A DNA stretch of 64,000 bases, taken from the NCBI RefSeq assembly GCF_904846215.1, contig NZ_CAJGZK010000019.1:1-64000 (forward strand). The letters run 5' to 3'. The position numbers were made by a program, and so were the translations under genes. Every line of letters begins with the position of its first letter. The first letter of the stretch is position 1. Below are positions 35,711 through 45,520 of this stretch, one piece after another. The DNA is from Psychrobacter glacincola. Lineage in GTDB: Bacteria; Pseudomonadota; Gammaproteobacteria; Pseudomonadales; Moraxellaceae. The notes under the pieces are model-generated. The model saw nothing but the letters and a program-made list of their open reading frames with translations, did no database searches and was not told where the DNA came from.

Positions 35711-36128
35711 TAGCGACTTATGTCATCGTTCTTATTTTCTAAAAGGTAGGTTTTTGCTAAAGTAATCTATCACTCTACTGTTTCCATGCTGTTAAAAAAG
35801 TGTAGCAGGGCGCCTTTTACTATTAAAAAAAACTCCATCATCGGTATATACTATTAAGATGCTCTAATATGGAAGTAATGCTTAGAGCAGTGTCTCTTCT
35901 ATAAATACAGCCACTGCAAGTATAAATACCGCATGAGGTTTTAACTCTCGCCTCTAGTGCTGTTAGGATTTTGCCTTATTACTTTTAATAAGCCTAGCTC
36001 GCCCTTTTACAGTATGTTTATCTCTTCAAAATCTTTACTCATTCACTTTACTCAATAGCGCAAGAAGAGCATAAGCTGCCCTATAATCTTTAGCTTATGG
36101 TCGTAAGACTTCGTAAAAAGGATATCTC
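35711..36128. other. Promoter region upstream of msrAB, no gene seen
   Basis: 418 AT-rich bases between repeat copy 7 and the methionine sulfoxide reductase fusion. No coding sequence or terminator was recognised. AAAAGGATATCTC at its end is the ribosome site of the next gene. Confidence 0.45.
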
Positions 36129-37979
36129 ATGCCACATAAAAAAAACCACCATGACACTAATAATCATGACACTAATAGTTATAACGCTAATAGTCATGAA
36201 AATAAGAACGCTAATGATTTAGCGACAGCCTCACCGCATGCTGCGTCACGTTGGCTCAAGAATATCAGTGCGTTTGGCGTCACAACGGTCTTGAGTGCCG
36301 GTATATTGGTCGCTTGTGGGCAGATGAGTAGTGCAGAGAATAACGTCAGTAGTAGCACAAGCAAGCAAAATAGTGGCGTGAAAAGCTCACGTGATATGTT
36401 GCCATCCGATATGCTCAAAACAATGCAAGCATTGCCGCAGTTGACTAAAGGTTTGGGCAAAAATGGCGCTGCTGTGATTGACCCTAGTAAACCCACCTTG
36501 GTTAAGTTTTGGGCGAGCTGGTGCCCACTATGCTTAGGGACGCTAGCAGAAACTGAAGAATGGCGCACTGATCCTAAATTTTCTGGTTTAAATGTCGTCA
36601 CTGTGGCAAGCCCCGGTCATCTGAATGAAAAAGCTGATGGCGAATTCAGCACTTGGTATGCTGGCGTGCAAGCCGATTATCCTAAGCTGCCAGTATTGAT
36701 TGATGCCTCAGGCGAGTTGATTAATAAGCTTGGCGTGCAAGTTTATCCAAGTTGGGCCATACTCGATAAAAACGGTAATTTGGTACATTTGGTCAAAGGT
36801 AATATGTCAGCAGAGCAAGCCTATGCCCTCGCTGAGAATGCCGATAATGGTTTTGCTGAACTCAAAGCTGGCAGTGCTAAGCCTGCAAATGTGCAAACAT
36901 TGGATAACAACAGTAAAATTGAAACCATTAAGCAAAAAGATGGCGTTTATTATAATGACAAAGGTAAAGCGATTAATACCCGCTCAATCTACCTAGCAGG
37001 TGGCTGTTTCTGGGGCGTAGAAGCCTATATGGAACGGGTCGATGGTGTCGTAGATGCTGTATCAGGTTATGCCAATGGCGACACAGTCAACCCAAGCTAT
37101 GAGCAAGTGATTCGTGGCTCAGGGCATGCCGAAGCAGTCAAAGTCACTTATGATGCTGATAAAACGGATCTGGATACGATTTTAAAGTATTATTTCCGCG
37201 TGGTTGATCCAACCAGTTTAAACAAGCAAGGTAATGATCGCGGTGTACAGTATCGTTCAGGCGTTTATTACACGGACAAAGCAGATAAAGCGGTAGTTGA
37301 TGCCGCAATCAAGCGTGTGCAAAGTCAATATAAGCAAAAGGTAGTCGTTGAAAACAAAATATTGGACAACTTCTACTTAGCTGAGATGTATCATCAAGAT
37401 TATCTAGCGAAAAATCCAAATGGCTATTGTCATGTGGATTTAAGCCTTGCTGATGATAAGCCTGAAGACACGGTACGTACTAAGCTTGCACCGGTAACTA
37501 CTGTTGCTGAGACGTTGGATCCTAAACGTTATGCTGGGTTTGATAAAGGCGCGCTGAAAAACACTTTGACCAAAGCACAATATGATATCACTCAAGATGC
37601 AGGCACTGAGCGGGCGTTCAGTCATGAATATGACAACCTGTTTGCACCCGGTGTGTATGTCGATGTGGTCAGCGGTGAGCCTTTATTCTTATCAACCGAT
37701 AAATATGCCTCAGGCTGCGGTTGGCCAAGTTTTACCAAGCCAATTGATAAGCAAGTGATTACTCAGCATGACGATACGGCATTTAATATGGTACGTACTG
37801 AGATTCGTTCACGAGTGGCGGATTCGCATCTGGGTCATGTATTCCCTGATGGTCCAAAAGACCGTGGCGGTCTGCGTTACTGTATCAATGGCGGCGCATT
37901 GCAATTTATTCCAGTCAGTGTGATGCCGCAATCAGGCTATGCGCCATTGGTCAAACTGGTCAAACCTGCGAAACTTTAG
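36129..37979 (+). CDS. msrAB: Thioredoxin-MsrA-MsrB fusion, envelope methionine sulfoxide reductase (PilB-like)
   Basis: Repairs oxidised methionine in envelope proteins. It has 616 residues. A TlpA-like thioredoxin domain carries Cys132-Pro-Leu-Cys135. MsrA has the GCFWG nucleophile Cys293. MsrB has SGCGWPSF and the catalytic Cys585 in RYCINGG. The order matches neisserial PilB. A lipobox LVAC (60-63) follows a hydrophobic stretch at 48-62, so Cys63 may be lipidated and the protein anchored in the envelope. Residues 1-45 are unusually long and rich in Asn and His ([20 protein letters not shown]). AAGGAT six bases upstream supports this start. Closed by a terminator at 38004-38042. Confidence 0.93.
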   Translation: MPHKKNHHDTNNHDTNSYNANSHENKNANDLATASPHAASRWLKNISAFGVTTVLSAGILVACGQMSSAENNVSSSTSKQNSGVKSSRDMLPSDMLKTMQALPQLTKGLGKNGAAVIDPSKPTLVKFWASWCPLCLGTLAETEEWRTDPKFSGLNVVTVASPGHLNEKADGEFSTWYAGVQADYPKLPVLIDASGELINKLGVQVYPSWAILDKNGNLVHLVKGNMSAEQAYALAENADNGFAELKAGSAKPANVQTLDNNSKIETIKQKDGVYYNDKGKAINTRSIYLAGGCFWGVEAYMERVDGVVDAVSGYANGDTVNPSYEQVIRGSGHAEAVKVTYDADKTDLDTILKYYFRVVDPTSLNKQGNDRGVQYRSGVYYTDKADKAVVDAAIKRVQSQYKQKVVVENKILDNFYLAEMYHQDYLAKNPNGYCHVDLSLADDKPEDTVRTKLAPVTTVAETLDPKRYAGFDKGALKNTLTKAQYDITQDAGTERAFSHEYDNLFAPGVYVDVVSGEPLFLSTDKYASGCGWPSFTKPIDKQVITQHDDTAFNMVRTEIRSRVADSHLGHVFPDGPKDRGGLRYCINGGALQFIPVSVMPQSGYAPLVKLVKPAKL

Positions 37980-38003
37980 TAAATAATAGGGTTTAATAGT
38001 TTT

Positions 38004-38042
38004 ATAAAAAGACGTTAAGAATATTCCTAGCGTCTTTTTTAT
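38004..38042 (+). terminator. Rho-independent terminator after msrAB
   Basis: ATAAAAAGACGTTA pairs with TAGCGTCTTTTTTAT around a 10-base loop, with one wobble pair. Confidence 0.85.
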
Positions 38043-38048
38043 AGGTGA

Positions 38049-38186
38049 TATAGTTAAAATATCTCAAAAACGCTACAGTGCTGCTGGTATAAATTTTTTG
38101 CAGCCTCTGTCTGCATAGGCACAGCAAGCAAGAAAAATTAATATCAGCAGTACTTGATGTATCGATATTACTTTTCTCTGACTATA
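38049..38186 (+). repeat. Correia-like palindromic repeat, copy 8
   Basis: Ends are TATAGTTA and TGACTATA. The inner stem CTGCTGGTAT lies opposite ATATCAGCAG. The loop is GCAGCCTCTGTCTGCAT. It begins six bases after the msrAB terminator and is almost identical in reverse to copies 6 and 11. Confidence 0.93.
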
Positions 38187-38313
38187 GGCGGCTAATCATG
38201 TGATGAATACTGCTATGAAGCGTAGTAATTTTGCTGCAATCCATAGTGAACTCTGAAAAATAATCTAAAGTTCGTTATACTCAAACGCTTGTGATTTATC
38301 TATCAGTAATATA

Positions 38314-38451
38314 TATAGTCAAAATACTCTAGAAACGCTACGGTACTGTTGGTACAAATTTTTTGCAGCCTCTGTCTGCGTAGGCACAGCAAGCAAGAAA
38401 AATTGATACCAACAGTACATAATGTGTCGATATTACTTTTCATTGACTATA
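38314..38451 (+). repeat. Correia-like palindromic repeat, copy 9
   Basis: Ends are TATAGTCA and TGACTATA. The inner stem ACTGTTGGTA (38345-38354) pairs perfectly with TACCAACAGT (38407-38416), a compensated change relative to copy 2. Same orientation as copy 8, 127 bases apart. It ends 69 bases before pncB. Confidence 0.93.
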
Positions 38452-38520
38452 TCGTTATGTCCACCTATTTGTCGCTTGCTTCGTTTAGCGATTTTTCATT
38501 TTTGTATTTAAGGCTGTAAC

Positions 38521-39762
38521 ATGACCGTTACCCATACTTCTACCACTTTTGAGCCTATTATCACCTCGTTACTTGATAACGACTTGTACAAATTTACCAT
38601 GCTGCAAGCCATGCTACATCAGTTTCCGCAGACCCATGGTGTCTATCGCTTTCGCTGCCGTAATAATAAAGATGCCGCTTATTCACTTGCTGATATCAAA
38701 GAGCAATTAGAGCAGCAACTAGACAGCTTATGTGAATTGCGATTTTTAGAAGATGAATTAGAATACCTGCGTGGCTTGCGCTTTATGCGGTCAGATTTCG
38801 TTGATTACTTGGAGTTATTTAAGTTAAAACGTCGTTTTATCACGGTGACTACCGATGACAAAGGTCGTCTATTTATCGATATCGAAGGTCCGATGATTCA
38901 GGCGATGTTCTTCGAAGTATTTGTATTAGCCATTGTCAATGAGCTATATTTCAAAGCATTAACGGATGCTAGTGTGCTTGAAGAGGGGCAGCGCCGCTTA
39001 GATAAAAAGGTTGAATTATTGCATCGTTATGCTGCCGAACAAGCAGGCAACAGCCATGATATTCCACCTTTTATCGTCGCTGATTTTGGTACACGTAGAC
39101 GGTTTAATAAAGACTGGCAAGCCCATGTGGTTGAGACTTTGCACAAAGCTGAGCCAAATATAGTGGGCGGCACGTCCAACGTATATTTGGCAAAAAAGCT
39201 TGGCATGACCCCAATTGGTACGATGGCACATGAGTTTATGCAGGCATTTCAAGCATTGGATGTGCGCCTACGTGATTCACAAAAAGCGGCGCTTGAGGCT
39301 TGGGTACACGAGTATCGCGGTGATTTGGGTATTGCGCTGACCGATGTCGTTGGCATGGATGCGTTTTTACGCGATTTTGACTTGTACTTTGCCAAGCTCT
39401 TTGATGGTCTGCGCCATGATAGCGGCGACCCGTATCTTTGGGGTGATAAGGCGATTGCCCATTATAAAAAGCTAAAAATAGACCCAAGAACCAAGGTATT
39501 GACCTTTAGTGATGGCTTAGATCTGAATAAGGCGTGGGATTTGCATCAGTATTTTAAAGGTCAAATCAAAACCAGCTTTGGTATTGGCACCAATCTCACC
39601 AATGACATGGGCATTACACCGTTAAATATTGTCCTAAAACTGGTTGAATGTAACGGTCAGCCAGTCGCTAAGCTGTCTGATAGCCCAGGCAAGACGATGA
39701 TCAATAATGACACCTATCTTGCCTATCTGCGCCAAGTGTTTGACGTCGATGAGCCAGAGTAG
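38521..39762 (+). CDS. pncB: Nicotinate phosphoribosyltransferase
   Basis: Converts nicotinate and PRPP to nicotinate mononucleotide in NAD salvage. It has 413 residues, the usual length. Family motifs are [16 protein letters not shown] near 16-31, FGTRRRF, the phosphohistidine region [23 protein letters not shown], and the C-terminal GIGTNLTND. No strong ribosome site precedes the ATG (AAGGCTGTAAC). The 5' flank is dominated by repeat copies 8 and 9. Confidence 0.95.
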   Translation: MTVTHTSTTFEPIITSLLDNDLYKFTMLQAMLHQFPQTHGVYRFRCRNNKDAAYSLADIKEQLEQQLDSLCELRFLEDELEYLRGLRFMRSDFVDYLELFKLKRRFITVTTDDKGRLFIDIEGPMIQAMFFEVFVLAIVNELYFKALTDASVLEEGQRRLDKKVELLHRYAAEQAGNSHDIPPFIVADFGTRRRFNKDWQAHVVETLHKAEPNIVGGTSNVYLAKKLGMTPIGTMAHEFMQAFQALDVRLRDSQKAALEAWVHEYRGDLGIALTDVVGMDAFLRDFDLYFAKLFDGLRHDSGDPYLWGDKAIAHYKKLKIDPRTKVLTFSDGLDLNKAWDLHQYFKGQIKTSFGIGTNLTNDMGITPLNIVLKLVECNGQPVAKLSDSPGKTMINNDTYLAYLRQVFDVDEPE

Positions 39763-39771
39763 AAAAATAGC

Positions 39772-40017
39772 TTAGCTGTGGGTGTTTTCGGTTTTATCTT
39801 CTTCAGCAAAGGCGGCATCTAATGCTTGTTGTACCGCCTTGATACGAGTCTCGCAAATACGATAAGCGGCAATCGACTCTTCAACGGTGGTCATTAGATT
39901 ATCAATATCAGGTTCATCTTGTTGCTGCAATTGCGCCGCATTGGTTTTTAAAATATCATAAGCCGCCTTAAAAGTTTTTGGGGCGGCTTTTTTGCGTTTG
40001 CGAGTAGGGGTGCTCAT
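39772..40017 (-). CDS. xseB: Exodeoxyribonuclease VII small subunit
   Basis: Small helical subunit that forms a coat on XseA. It has 81 residues. FKAAYDILKTNAAQLQQQ replaces the usual F...L..LE..V..LE, and the C-terminal EESIAAYRICETRIKAVQQA fits the family. A lysine-rich N-terminus (TRKRKKAAPK) precedes the domain. AGGAAAC stands before the ATG. It is downstream of xseA on the same strand, with a deleted repeat (copy 10) between them. Confidence 0.82.
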   Translation of the reverse strand: MSTPTRKRKKAAPKTFKAAYDILKTNAAQLQQQDEPDIDNLMTTVEESIAAYRICETRIKAVQQALDAAFAEEDKTENTHS

Positions 40018-40071
40018 AAGGTTTCCTAATATCTAAAGTGAAAGTAAGTAGCTAAGTAATTGTGCAATATC

Positions 40072-40128
40072 ATAGTTAGTGAAAAGTAATATCGATACCG
40101 TAGCGTTTTTAGGGCATTTTAACTATAT
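40072..40128 (-). repeat. Correia-like repeat, copy 10 (internal deletion, outer arms only)
   Basis: 57 bases: the left arm ATAGTTAGTGAAAAGTAATA runs through TCGATA straight into CCGTAGCGTTTTTAG and ends TTAACTATAT. The inner stem and the conserved loop are missing. It sits between xseA and xseB. Confidence 0.85.
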
Positions 40129-40135
40129 TATGGTG

Positions 40136-41695
40136 TTAGGTCGAAACGTCTGCCGATGCTATGGTTTTCTCATTAATATTAACATCAATAATCTGCGCTT
40201 TTGCTTTACCGTCTTTTAAGACGATATGAACGGTTTGCTGAGGATGCAGCTGATGACTACTGGTCAGTATTTGTTTGTCTTGTTCATCAGTCAGCATACT
40301 ATAACCTTGCTTCAGTACGTGAGACGGTCGATGCAAAAGTACGATATCACGCAGATGTGCGCTGTCGCGCTGCGCTTGTATCACTTGTTGCTGAGCACTT
40401 TGCATGATCGCTTTTTTGTTTTTTTCACAGCCGTTAGCAGCTACTGTGAACTGTTGATAGGCAAAGGCTTGAATTTGTGTGCGCAGCTCGCTTGTTTGCC
40501 TTGCAGCTTGCTTTACTTGGCGCTGAGTACTTTGCTGAATACTACGCCATGCATAAGCACTGTCTTTTTGTAGCGCCGTTAATTGACCAATGGTTTGTGA
40601 CTGTATTTGGCTCAATTGGCGCGCAGTTTGTTGTTCAGCGCTATTTAATTGACGCTGAGACGCTTGTTTGATTTGCGCTTGATATTGCAGTGTCTGAGTG
40701 ACCAGCTGTGCTAAATGTGCCATGATAGCCGCAATGACTTTTGATGGCGTATCAAAGCTAGTATGAGCCACCTCATCTAAGATAACTTTGTCACGCTCAT
40801 GACCAATCCCAACCCAAACAGGGATAGGCTGTTCAGCAACCAAAGCGGCAAGCTCATAATCGTTAAGATAAGCCAAGTCACCGACAGCGCCGCCACCACG
40901 AATAATCACTAACAAATCTGGTAGACGCTGATAGGTAGCTTCAAACTGCTGCTGGGCACTGATGATGGCTTGGCGTATTTCTGCGGGGGCATGATTGCCT
41001 TGAAAAGTGGCGTTATGATAATGGAAATGACAAGCGCCTGTACTAGCGAGTCTATCGGCATCAGCTTGAAAATCGCCTAGCCCTGCGGCTTTTTCAGGCG
41101 CGATGACCAATACATGCTCGATATCAAACGGTATCGGCAGCTGCTGATTCAGGTGCAATAGTCCTTCACCTGCCAAGCGGTCGACCATTTCAGCATATTG
41201 ACGCGCCAAATCGCCTAAGGTATAGCTGGGGTCAATATCCTCAATCGTGAGCGAGAAGCCATATTGAGCGTGGAAGCCTGCCGATACTTTTAATAAAACC
41301 GTTAAATCACGATCCAGTGGCATACCCGTCGCCCGCTCAAACTTGGCTAAGACGCGCGCGGCTTTAAAGCGCCATAGATTGCCACGGCAGCTGGCAATGA
41401 CTTTACCGTCGTCATCTTTTTCCGCTAACTCAAAGTAATAGTGCCCACCTTTGCTGGATAAATTTCGAATCTCAGCTTTGACCCAAACACGGTGATTAAA
41501 GGTTTGCTTGATCACCATATCGACCGCTGATAAGTAATCACTAAGTCGCAGGACGGTATCTTCTAAGTTGCCCTCTAGACTGTTTTCTTGCTCTGCCAAC
41601 TCCGCCTCCAAGGTCGCTAAATCTTTGGCAGGCGCTAATACCTTAGATTTTTCAGTGCTCGCTTGTTTAATATTTGACAGGTTGGGTTTGCGCAT
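40136..41695 (-). CDS. xseA: Exodeoxyribonuclease VII large subunit
   Basis: Catalytic subunit of the nuclease that degrades single-stranded DNA to oligonucleotides. 519 residues from the ATG at 41695; the frame is open to a TTG at 41752. An OB-fold N-terminal domain (VWVKAEIRNLSSKGGHYYFEL) is followed by the catalytic region (LLVIIRGGGAVGDLAYLNDY, IPVWVGIGHERD). A long Gln-rich coiled coil covers about 320-460, and the C-terminal VLKQGYSML motif is present. An extra 30-residue acidic stretch precedes the OB fold. No clear ribosome site before either start. Confidence 0.93.
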   Translation of the reverse strand: MRKPNLSNIKQASTEKSKVLAPAKDLATLEAELAEQENSLEGNLEDTVLRLSDYLSAVDMVIKQTFNHRVWVKAEIRNLSSKGGHYYFELAEKDDDGKVIASCRGNLWRFKAARVLAKFERATGMPLDRDLTVLLKVSAGFHAQYGFSLTIEDIDPSYTLGDLARQYAEMVDRLAGEGLLHLNQQLPIPFDIEHVLVIAPEKAAGLGDFQADADRLASTGACHFHYHNATFQGNHAPAEIRQAIISAQQQFEATYQRLPDLLVIIRGGGAVGDLAYLNDYELAALVAEQPIPVWVGIGHERDKVILDEVAHTSFDTPSKVIAAIMAHLAQLVTQTLQYQAQIKQASQRQLNSAEQQTARQLSQIQSQTIGQLTALQKDSAYAWRSIQQSTQRQVKQAARQTSELRTQIQAFAYQQFTVAANGCEKNKKAIMQSAQQQVIQAQRDSAHLRDIVLLHRPSHVLKQGYSMLTDEQDKQILTSSHQLHPQQTVHIVLKDGKAKAQIIDVNINEKTIASADVST

Positions 41696-41871
41696 AATAG
41701 TAGACCAAAGATAATGAGGACTTAGAGACCGGCTAGGTGACGTAAAAGACAAGATAGGGTAGTTTAACCCAAAAGGCTCTGCACAAAAAGCAAAGCCAAC
41801 AAGCAGCGATTGATATTGTATCTTTATCGCAAGCTTATTGGCTCTAGATTGTCGTCAATACACTGCCTATC

Positions 41872-42023
41872 TATAGTCAGGGAAAAGTAATATAGATACA
41901 TCAAGTACTGCTGATATTAATTTTTCTTGCTTGCTGTGCCTACTCAGATGTGCCTACGCAGACAGAGGCTACAAAAAATTTATACCAGCAGCACTGTAGC
42001 GTTTTTGAGATATTTTAACTATA
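41872..42023 (-). repeat. Correia-like palindromic repeat, copy 11 (loop duplication)
   Basis: Ends are TATAGTCA and TTAACTATA. The inner stem CTGCTGATAT is opposite ATACCAGCAG. The loop contains a 14-base tandem duplication, TGTGCCTACTCAGA then TGTGCCTACGCAGA (41935-41962). It lies between xseA and the lipoprotein gene. Confidence 0.93.
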
Positions 42024-42046
42024 TAATTGCAGCTTTACGCCATAAC

Positions 42047-42415
42047 TTACTGACAGCGGAAACTGATCATGTATTCATAGTCATCATCACGTGATAAATT
42101 CGGTGAGCCCGTACCAAGGATGGTGCCGAGAACGGCAGTCGCTTGACCAATCATACGCCCTGTACTCTCATTTAAAATGCCATTATATTTCACTTGGTCC
42201 TCAACGATAATGACTTGTTTGCTTCGGCAAGTATTCTTAGCGCTATCCAGTGCATTTTTCTGAGCTTCTACTTTAGTCTTAGCGATACCGGTCGTCTCAT
42301 AAAGAGAGTTGGCACGCTGGATAACTGGTGAGGAAGGCGTTGATTGACAGGCGCTTAACGCAAGTGCTGCGACTAAAGTTGCCGCTAAAGTGGCGGTTTT
42401 ATTAAAAGTCTTCAT
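42047..42415 (-). CDS. Small lipoprotein of unknown function
   Basis: It has 122 residues. The signal peptide ends in the lipobox LSAC (about 20-23), predicting lipidation of Cys23 and outer-membrane placement. The mature part has two further cysteines, one in NTCRSK and one in the C-terminal FRCQ, which could form a disulfide. The segment RMIGQATAVLGTILGTGSP is Gly/Ala-rich and may touch the membrane. AGGAATC precedes the ATG. I do not recognise a named family. Confidence 0.75.
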   Translation of the reverse strand: MKTFNKTATLAATLVAALALSACQSTPSSPVIQRANSLYETTGIAKTKVEAQKNALDSAKNTCRSKQVIIVEDQVKYNGILNESTGRMIGQATAVLGTILGTGSPNLSRDDDYEYMISFRCQ

Positions 42416-42779
42416 AAATGATTCCTAATGACAATAAATTAAAAATGAAAGCGTGAACCTAAAAGTGACAGATAGATACGTTAAAACTTTTATCAATCGA
42501 TGAATTTACCCTATTCAAGTATTGAGTGTCTAGGCGGTTATTGTGTTCGATATTGCGCTTGTATTACCTACCGCGATAGAGGGTCATAGAGGTCAAGGGT
42601 CATAGAGGTCGAGTTTGCCCAAAAGTCATAACCAATGTCTGTCTACTATATTTTGCTGACAGTTTTCTATCATTAAGCATACAAAATCTAATAGATGGTG
42701 GCAATACACAGCAAATCACTTGAAATATAAACCATATCTAGGATAATTGAATTATTCATCCTTAATAAATAAGTATTAT
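42416..42779. other. 364-base divergent gap with a tandem duplication
   Basis: No coding sequence was recognised. A 16-base unit, GGGTCATAGAGGTCAA, is present twice in tandem at 42581-42612 (the last base of the second copy differs). The rest is AT-rich. Confidence 0.55.
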
Positions 42780-43439
42780 ATGCAATTGATTCCCGCTCCT
42801 GCTGGCGTGTTAGAAGTTGACGCGCTGTGGCAACAAGACAATCCTAATGACCCAAATACGGATACTGTGGCGCTGCTTTGTCATCCCAATCCGTTGTTCG
42901 ATGGCACGATGAATAATAAAGTGGTGACGACCATGTACCGCTTTGCTCGTGACAATGGTATGCACGTGGTCCGTTTTAACTTTCGCGGTGTAGGGCAGTC
43001 GACTGGGGAGCATGATTATGCTGATGGGGAAGTAGTCGATGCAATGACCGTGCTACAATGGATTGCTGAGCAAACTTCTGCACGAAAATTGTGGCTTGGT
43101 GGCTTCTCCTTTGGCGGTTATGTGACGGCGCGAGTGGCTGAGCAAGTGCTGGTGTCGCCGCACATATGGGGACTGGATGATTTTGAGATATCAAAGATTG
43201 CTCTGATTGCTCCATCAGTTGAAAAAAATGACAGCAGTGATATAGATTTACCCGCTGATAAAACCTTTGAGATTTATGGTAATGCAGATGAGGTCATCGA
43301 CCCAAGCAATATGCAAGATTTTGCGGAGCGCTTAGGGATCGATGTCAGTATCGTTGATGGTGCTGGGCACTTTTTTCATGGGCGCTTGTCTGAGCTGAAA
43401 AAGCTTTTGGAGCAGCATACGTATAACGGCGATACATAG
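42780..43439 (+). CDS. Alpha/beta hydrolase
   Basis: 219 residues from the ATG at 42780. A TTG at 42747 has AGGA only three bases away and was not chosen. LLCHPNPLFDGTMNNKVV carries the oxyanion HP motif. RFNFRGVGQSTG and the nucleophile elbow GGFSFGGYV (the Ser of G-x-S-x-G) follow. The acidic residue is probably in YGNADEVID and the histidine in GAGHFFHGR. It is a dienelactone-hydrolase-like or KANL3/Tex30-type hydrolase. The substrate is unknown. zapE lies 237 bases downstream. Confidence 0.82.
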   Translation: MQLIPAPAGVLEVDALWQQDNPNDPNTDTVALLCHPNPLFDGTMNNKVVTTMYRFARDNGMHVVRFNFRGVGQSTGEHDYADGEVVDAMTVLQWIAEQTSARKLWLGGFSFGGYVTARVAEQVLVSPHIWGLDDFEISKIALIAPSVEKNDSSDIDLPADKTFEIYGNADEVIDPSNMQDFAERLGIDVSIVDGAGHFFHGRLSELKKLLEQHTYNGDT

Positions 43440-43676
43440 TATCAGCGAGAAAGTGCTTGATAAGTCTCAATCTGATCAAGCTAGCTTTTAACTAAGCAGC
43501 ATTCAACTATTTTGATAGATTTAACAGATTATTTGTACGACCTTAAGCTGTGTTAACCTAAAGAATGATCGCGATAAGCCATTCTGATAAACCAGTTACT
43601 ACTATCTCAGTGTAAAAATCATAAGTTAGTAATGATTGTCGGTATCAACACTTTATTCTGATATTTATTTCGTTTA

Positions 43677-44798
43677 ATGATGAGTCGTATTATGAGTTTA
43701 TCTCCCTTACAGCGTTATGAGCAAGCCATCAGCACGGACGAGTTTACTCGTGATGAGCAGCAATATCTGGCGATGAGCTACTTAGATGGTCTTTACCATC
43801 AGCTTAATGATAGCGCGGTACAAAAAAAAGGCTTTTTTAGTTTTTTGAAAGCAAAGCCTGTTGCACCCAAAGGTTTGTATATGTGGGGCGGGGTAGGACG
43901 TGGTAAAACATGGATGATGGACATGTTTTATGATTCATTGACCATTGAGCGCAAGATGCGCCAACATTTTCATCATTTTATGCAGCGGGTACATCAAGAG
44001 TTACATAAGCTGCACGGCGAGAGCGATCCGTTAGAAAAAGTCGCTGATATCATCTATGCTGAAGCAGTGATTATCTGTTTCGATGAGTTTTTTGTCTCTA
44101 ATGTCTCTGATGCCATGATTTTAGGTGATTTATTCACCATGCTGTTTAATCGCGGTATTACCTTGGTGGCGACGTCAAATATTGAGCCATCAGGACTCTA
44201 TAAAGATGGTTTGCATCGTGATCGTTTTATGCCGGCTATCGCTGAAGTTGAGAATCATACCAGCGTTATGAATATAGACTCTGGTATTGATTATCGCTTG
44301 CGTGTACTGCAACAAGCGGAGCTATACGAGTCGCCCATGACCAAGGCCAATCATCACTGGCTTGCCAACCGTTTTGCCAGCTTGTCTAATAATCAAAAAT
44401 TCAGCAATGAGCCTATCACTGTCAATGGTCGTGAAATCAGGATTAATGCGCGTACCGATGATATTTTATTCTGCGATTTCCGTCATTTATGTATGGAGCC
44501 GCGGTCGGCATCAGACTTTATCGAAATTGCCAAGCAGTTCAGCACTGTACTAATCAATGCAGTACCAGCCTTAGATGATGATTTGCGTGACCCCACACGG
44601 CGCTTTATTTATCTGGTTGATGAGTTTTATGATCGCCGTGTCAAATTACTGGTGCGCGCGCAGCAGCCGATTCTTGAGCTATATCAAGGACAAAAACTGG
44701 CGTTTGAGATTGAGCGTACCCGTTCGCGCCTGCTTGAGATGCAATCAGAAGATTATCTAAAAATGGAGCATCGTACTGAAGATTCGGATGCAGCATAG
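43677..44798 (+). CDS. zapE: Cell division protein ZapE (AFG1-like ATPase)
   Basis: ATPase that acts on the Z ring during constriction. It has 373 residues. Walker A is GGVGRGKTWMMD near 66-77. FFSFLK and PKGLYMWGG precede it, and CFDEFFVSNVSDAMIL supplies Walker B. TSNIEPSGLYKDGL and the C-terminal RTRSRLLEMQSEDYL are typical. Possible starts are ATG 43677, 43680 and 43692; none has a convincing ribosome site. Confidence 0.9.
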   Translation: MMSRIMSLSPLQRYEQAISTDEFTRDEQQYLAMSYLDGLYHQLNDSAVQKKGFFSFLKAKPVAPKGLYMWGGVGRGKTWMMDMFYDSLTIERKMRQHFHHFMQRVHQELHKLHGESDPLEKVADIIYAEAVIICFDEFFVSNVSDAMILGDLFTMLFNRGITLVATSNIEPSGLYKDGLHRDRFMPAIAEVENHTSVMNIDSGIDYRLRVLQQAELYESPMTKANHHWLANRFASLSNNQKFSNEPITVNGREIRINARTDDILFCDFRHLCMEPRSASDFIEIAKQFSTVLINAVPALDDDLRDPTRRFIYLVDEFYDRRVKLLVRAQQPILELYQGQKLAFEIERTRSRLLEMQSEDYLKMEHRTEDSDAA

Positions 44799-44860
44799 CT
44801 TGTATTCGATCCTAAAATAGTAAAAACCAGTTGTTATGTAATAATGAATAAGGATAGACC

Positions 44861-45520
44861 ATGAGTACCTCTAAAAAGAGTCATAACCATAAAAACGATG
44901 AGCCAAACAATACCGAAAGCCCGATAGTAACCAACTCACAAGTGACCGATGAACAACTGATCAATTGGATCAAATCGAGGCGCAGTATCGGTAATCTGAG
45001 TATCCCTGCGCCGACAGAAAGCCAAATAAAAGCCGCTATCGATTGCGCAGTAACCGCTCCGGATCATAAGAAGCTACAACCGTGGCGCTTTATCGTCACA
45101 CAGGGTAATGCTCGTCATGAATTGGGCCGCGCCTTTTTGGCAGCAACTGAAGCCCAAGCGGCAGCTGAGGGCGAGACTCTGTCTGAAAAAGACCGACAAA
45201 AAACGTATAACATGCCATTACGTGCACCCGTTATTATTACTGTCGTCACACAGATGCAAGCGCATAAAAAAGTGCCGCCCTTTGAGCAGATGCTCAGTGC
45301 GGGTGCGGCGGTGCAGAACCTTATTTTAGCGCTAAAAGCACAGGGTTTTAGCACGGTTTGGCGTACTGGGTTACTCTGTAATGAGCCTGCTGTTAAAGCG
45401 TATTTCGATGTGGGCGCAGATGATTATGTCACGGCTTTTGTTTATACCGGCAGCAGTCCTTGTGATATGCCAACGCGTAAGCCAATTGATATTCAACCAT
45501 TGATGCGCTTTGAGCAATAA
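44861..45520 (+). CDS. Nitroreductase family protein (YdjA-like)
   Basis: FMN-dependent oxidoreductase of 219 residues. IKSRRSIGNLSIPAPTE and APDHKKLQPWRFIV match the short YdjA-type nitroreductases, preceded by a polar N-terminal extension of about 30 residues. AQGFSTVWRTG lines the flavin site. AAGGAT precedes the ATG. The stop codon lies inside an 8-base perfect hairpin (GCAATAAA-AGTC-TTTATTGC, 45514-45533), which is not followed by a T run. The substrate is unknown. Confidence 0.85.
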   Translation: MSTSKKSHNHKNDEPNNTESPIVTNSQVTDEQLINWIKSRRSIGNLSIPAPTESQIKAAIDCAVTAPDHKKLQPWRFIVTQGNARHELGRAFLAATEAQAAAEGETLSEKDRQKTYNMPLRAPVIITVVTQMQAHKKVPPFEQMLSAGAAVQNLILALKAQGFSTVWRTGLLCNEPAVKAYFDVGADDYVTAFVYTGSSPCDMPTRKPIDIQPLMRFEQ

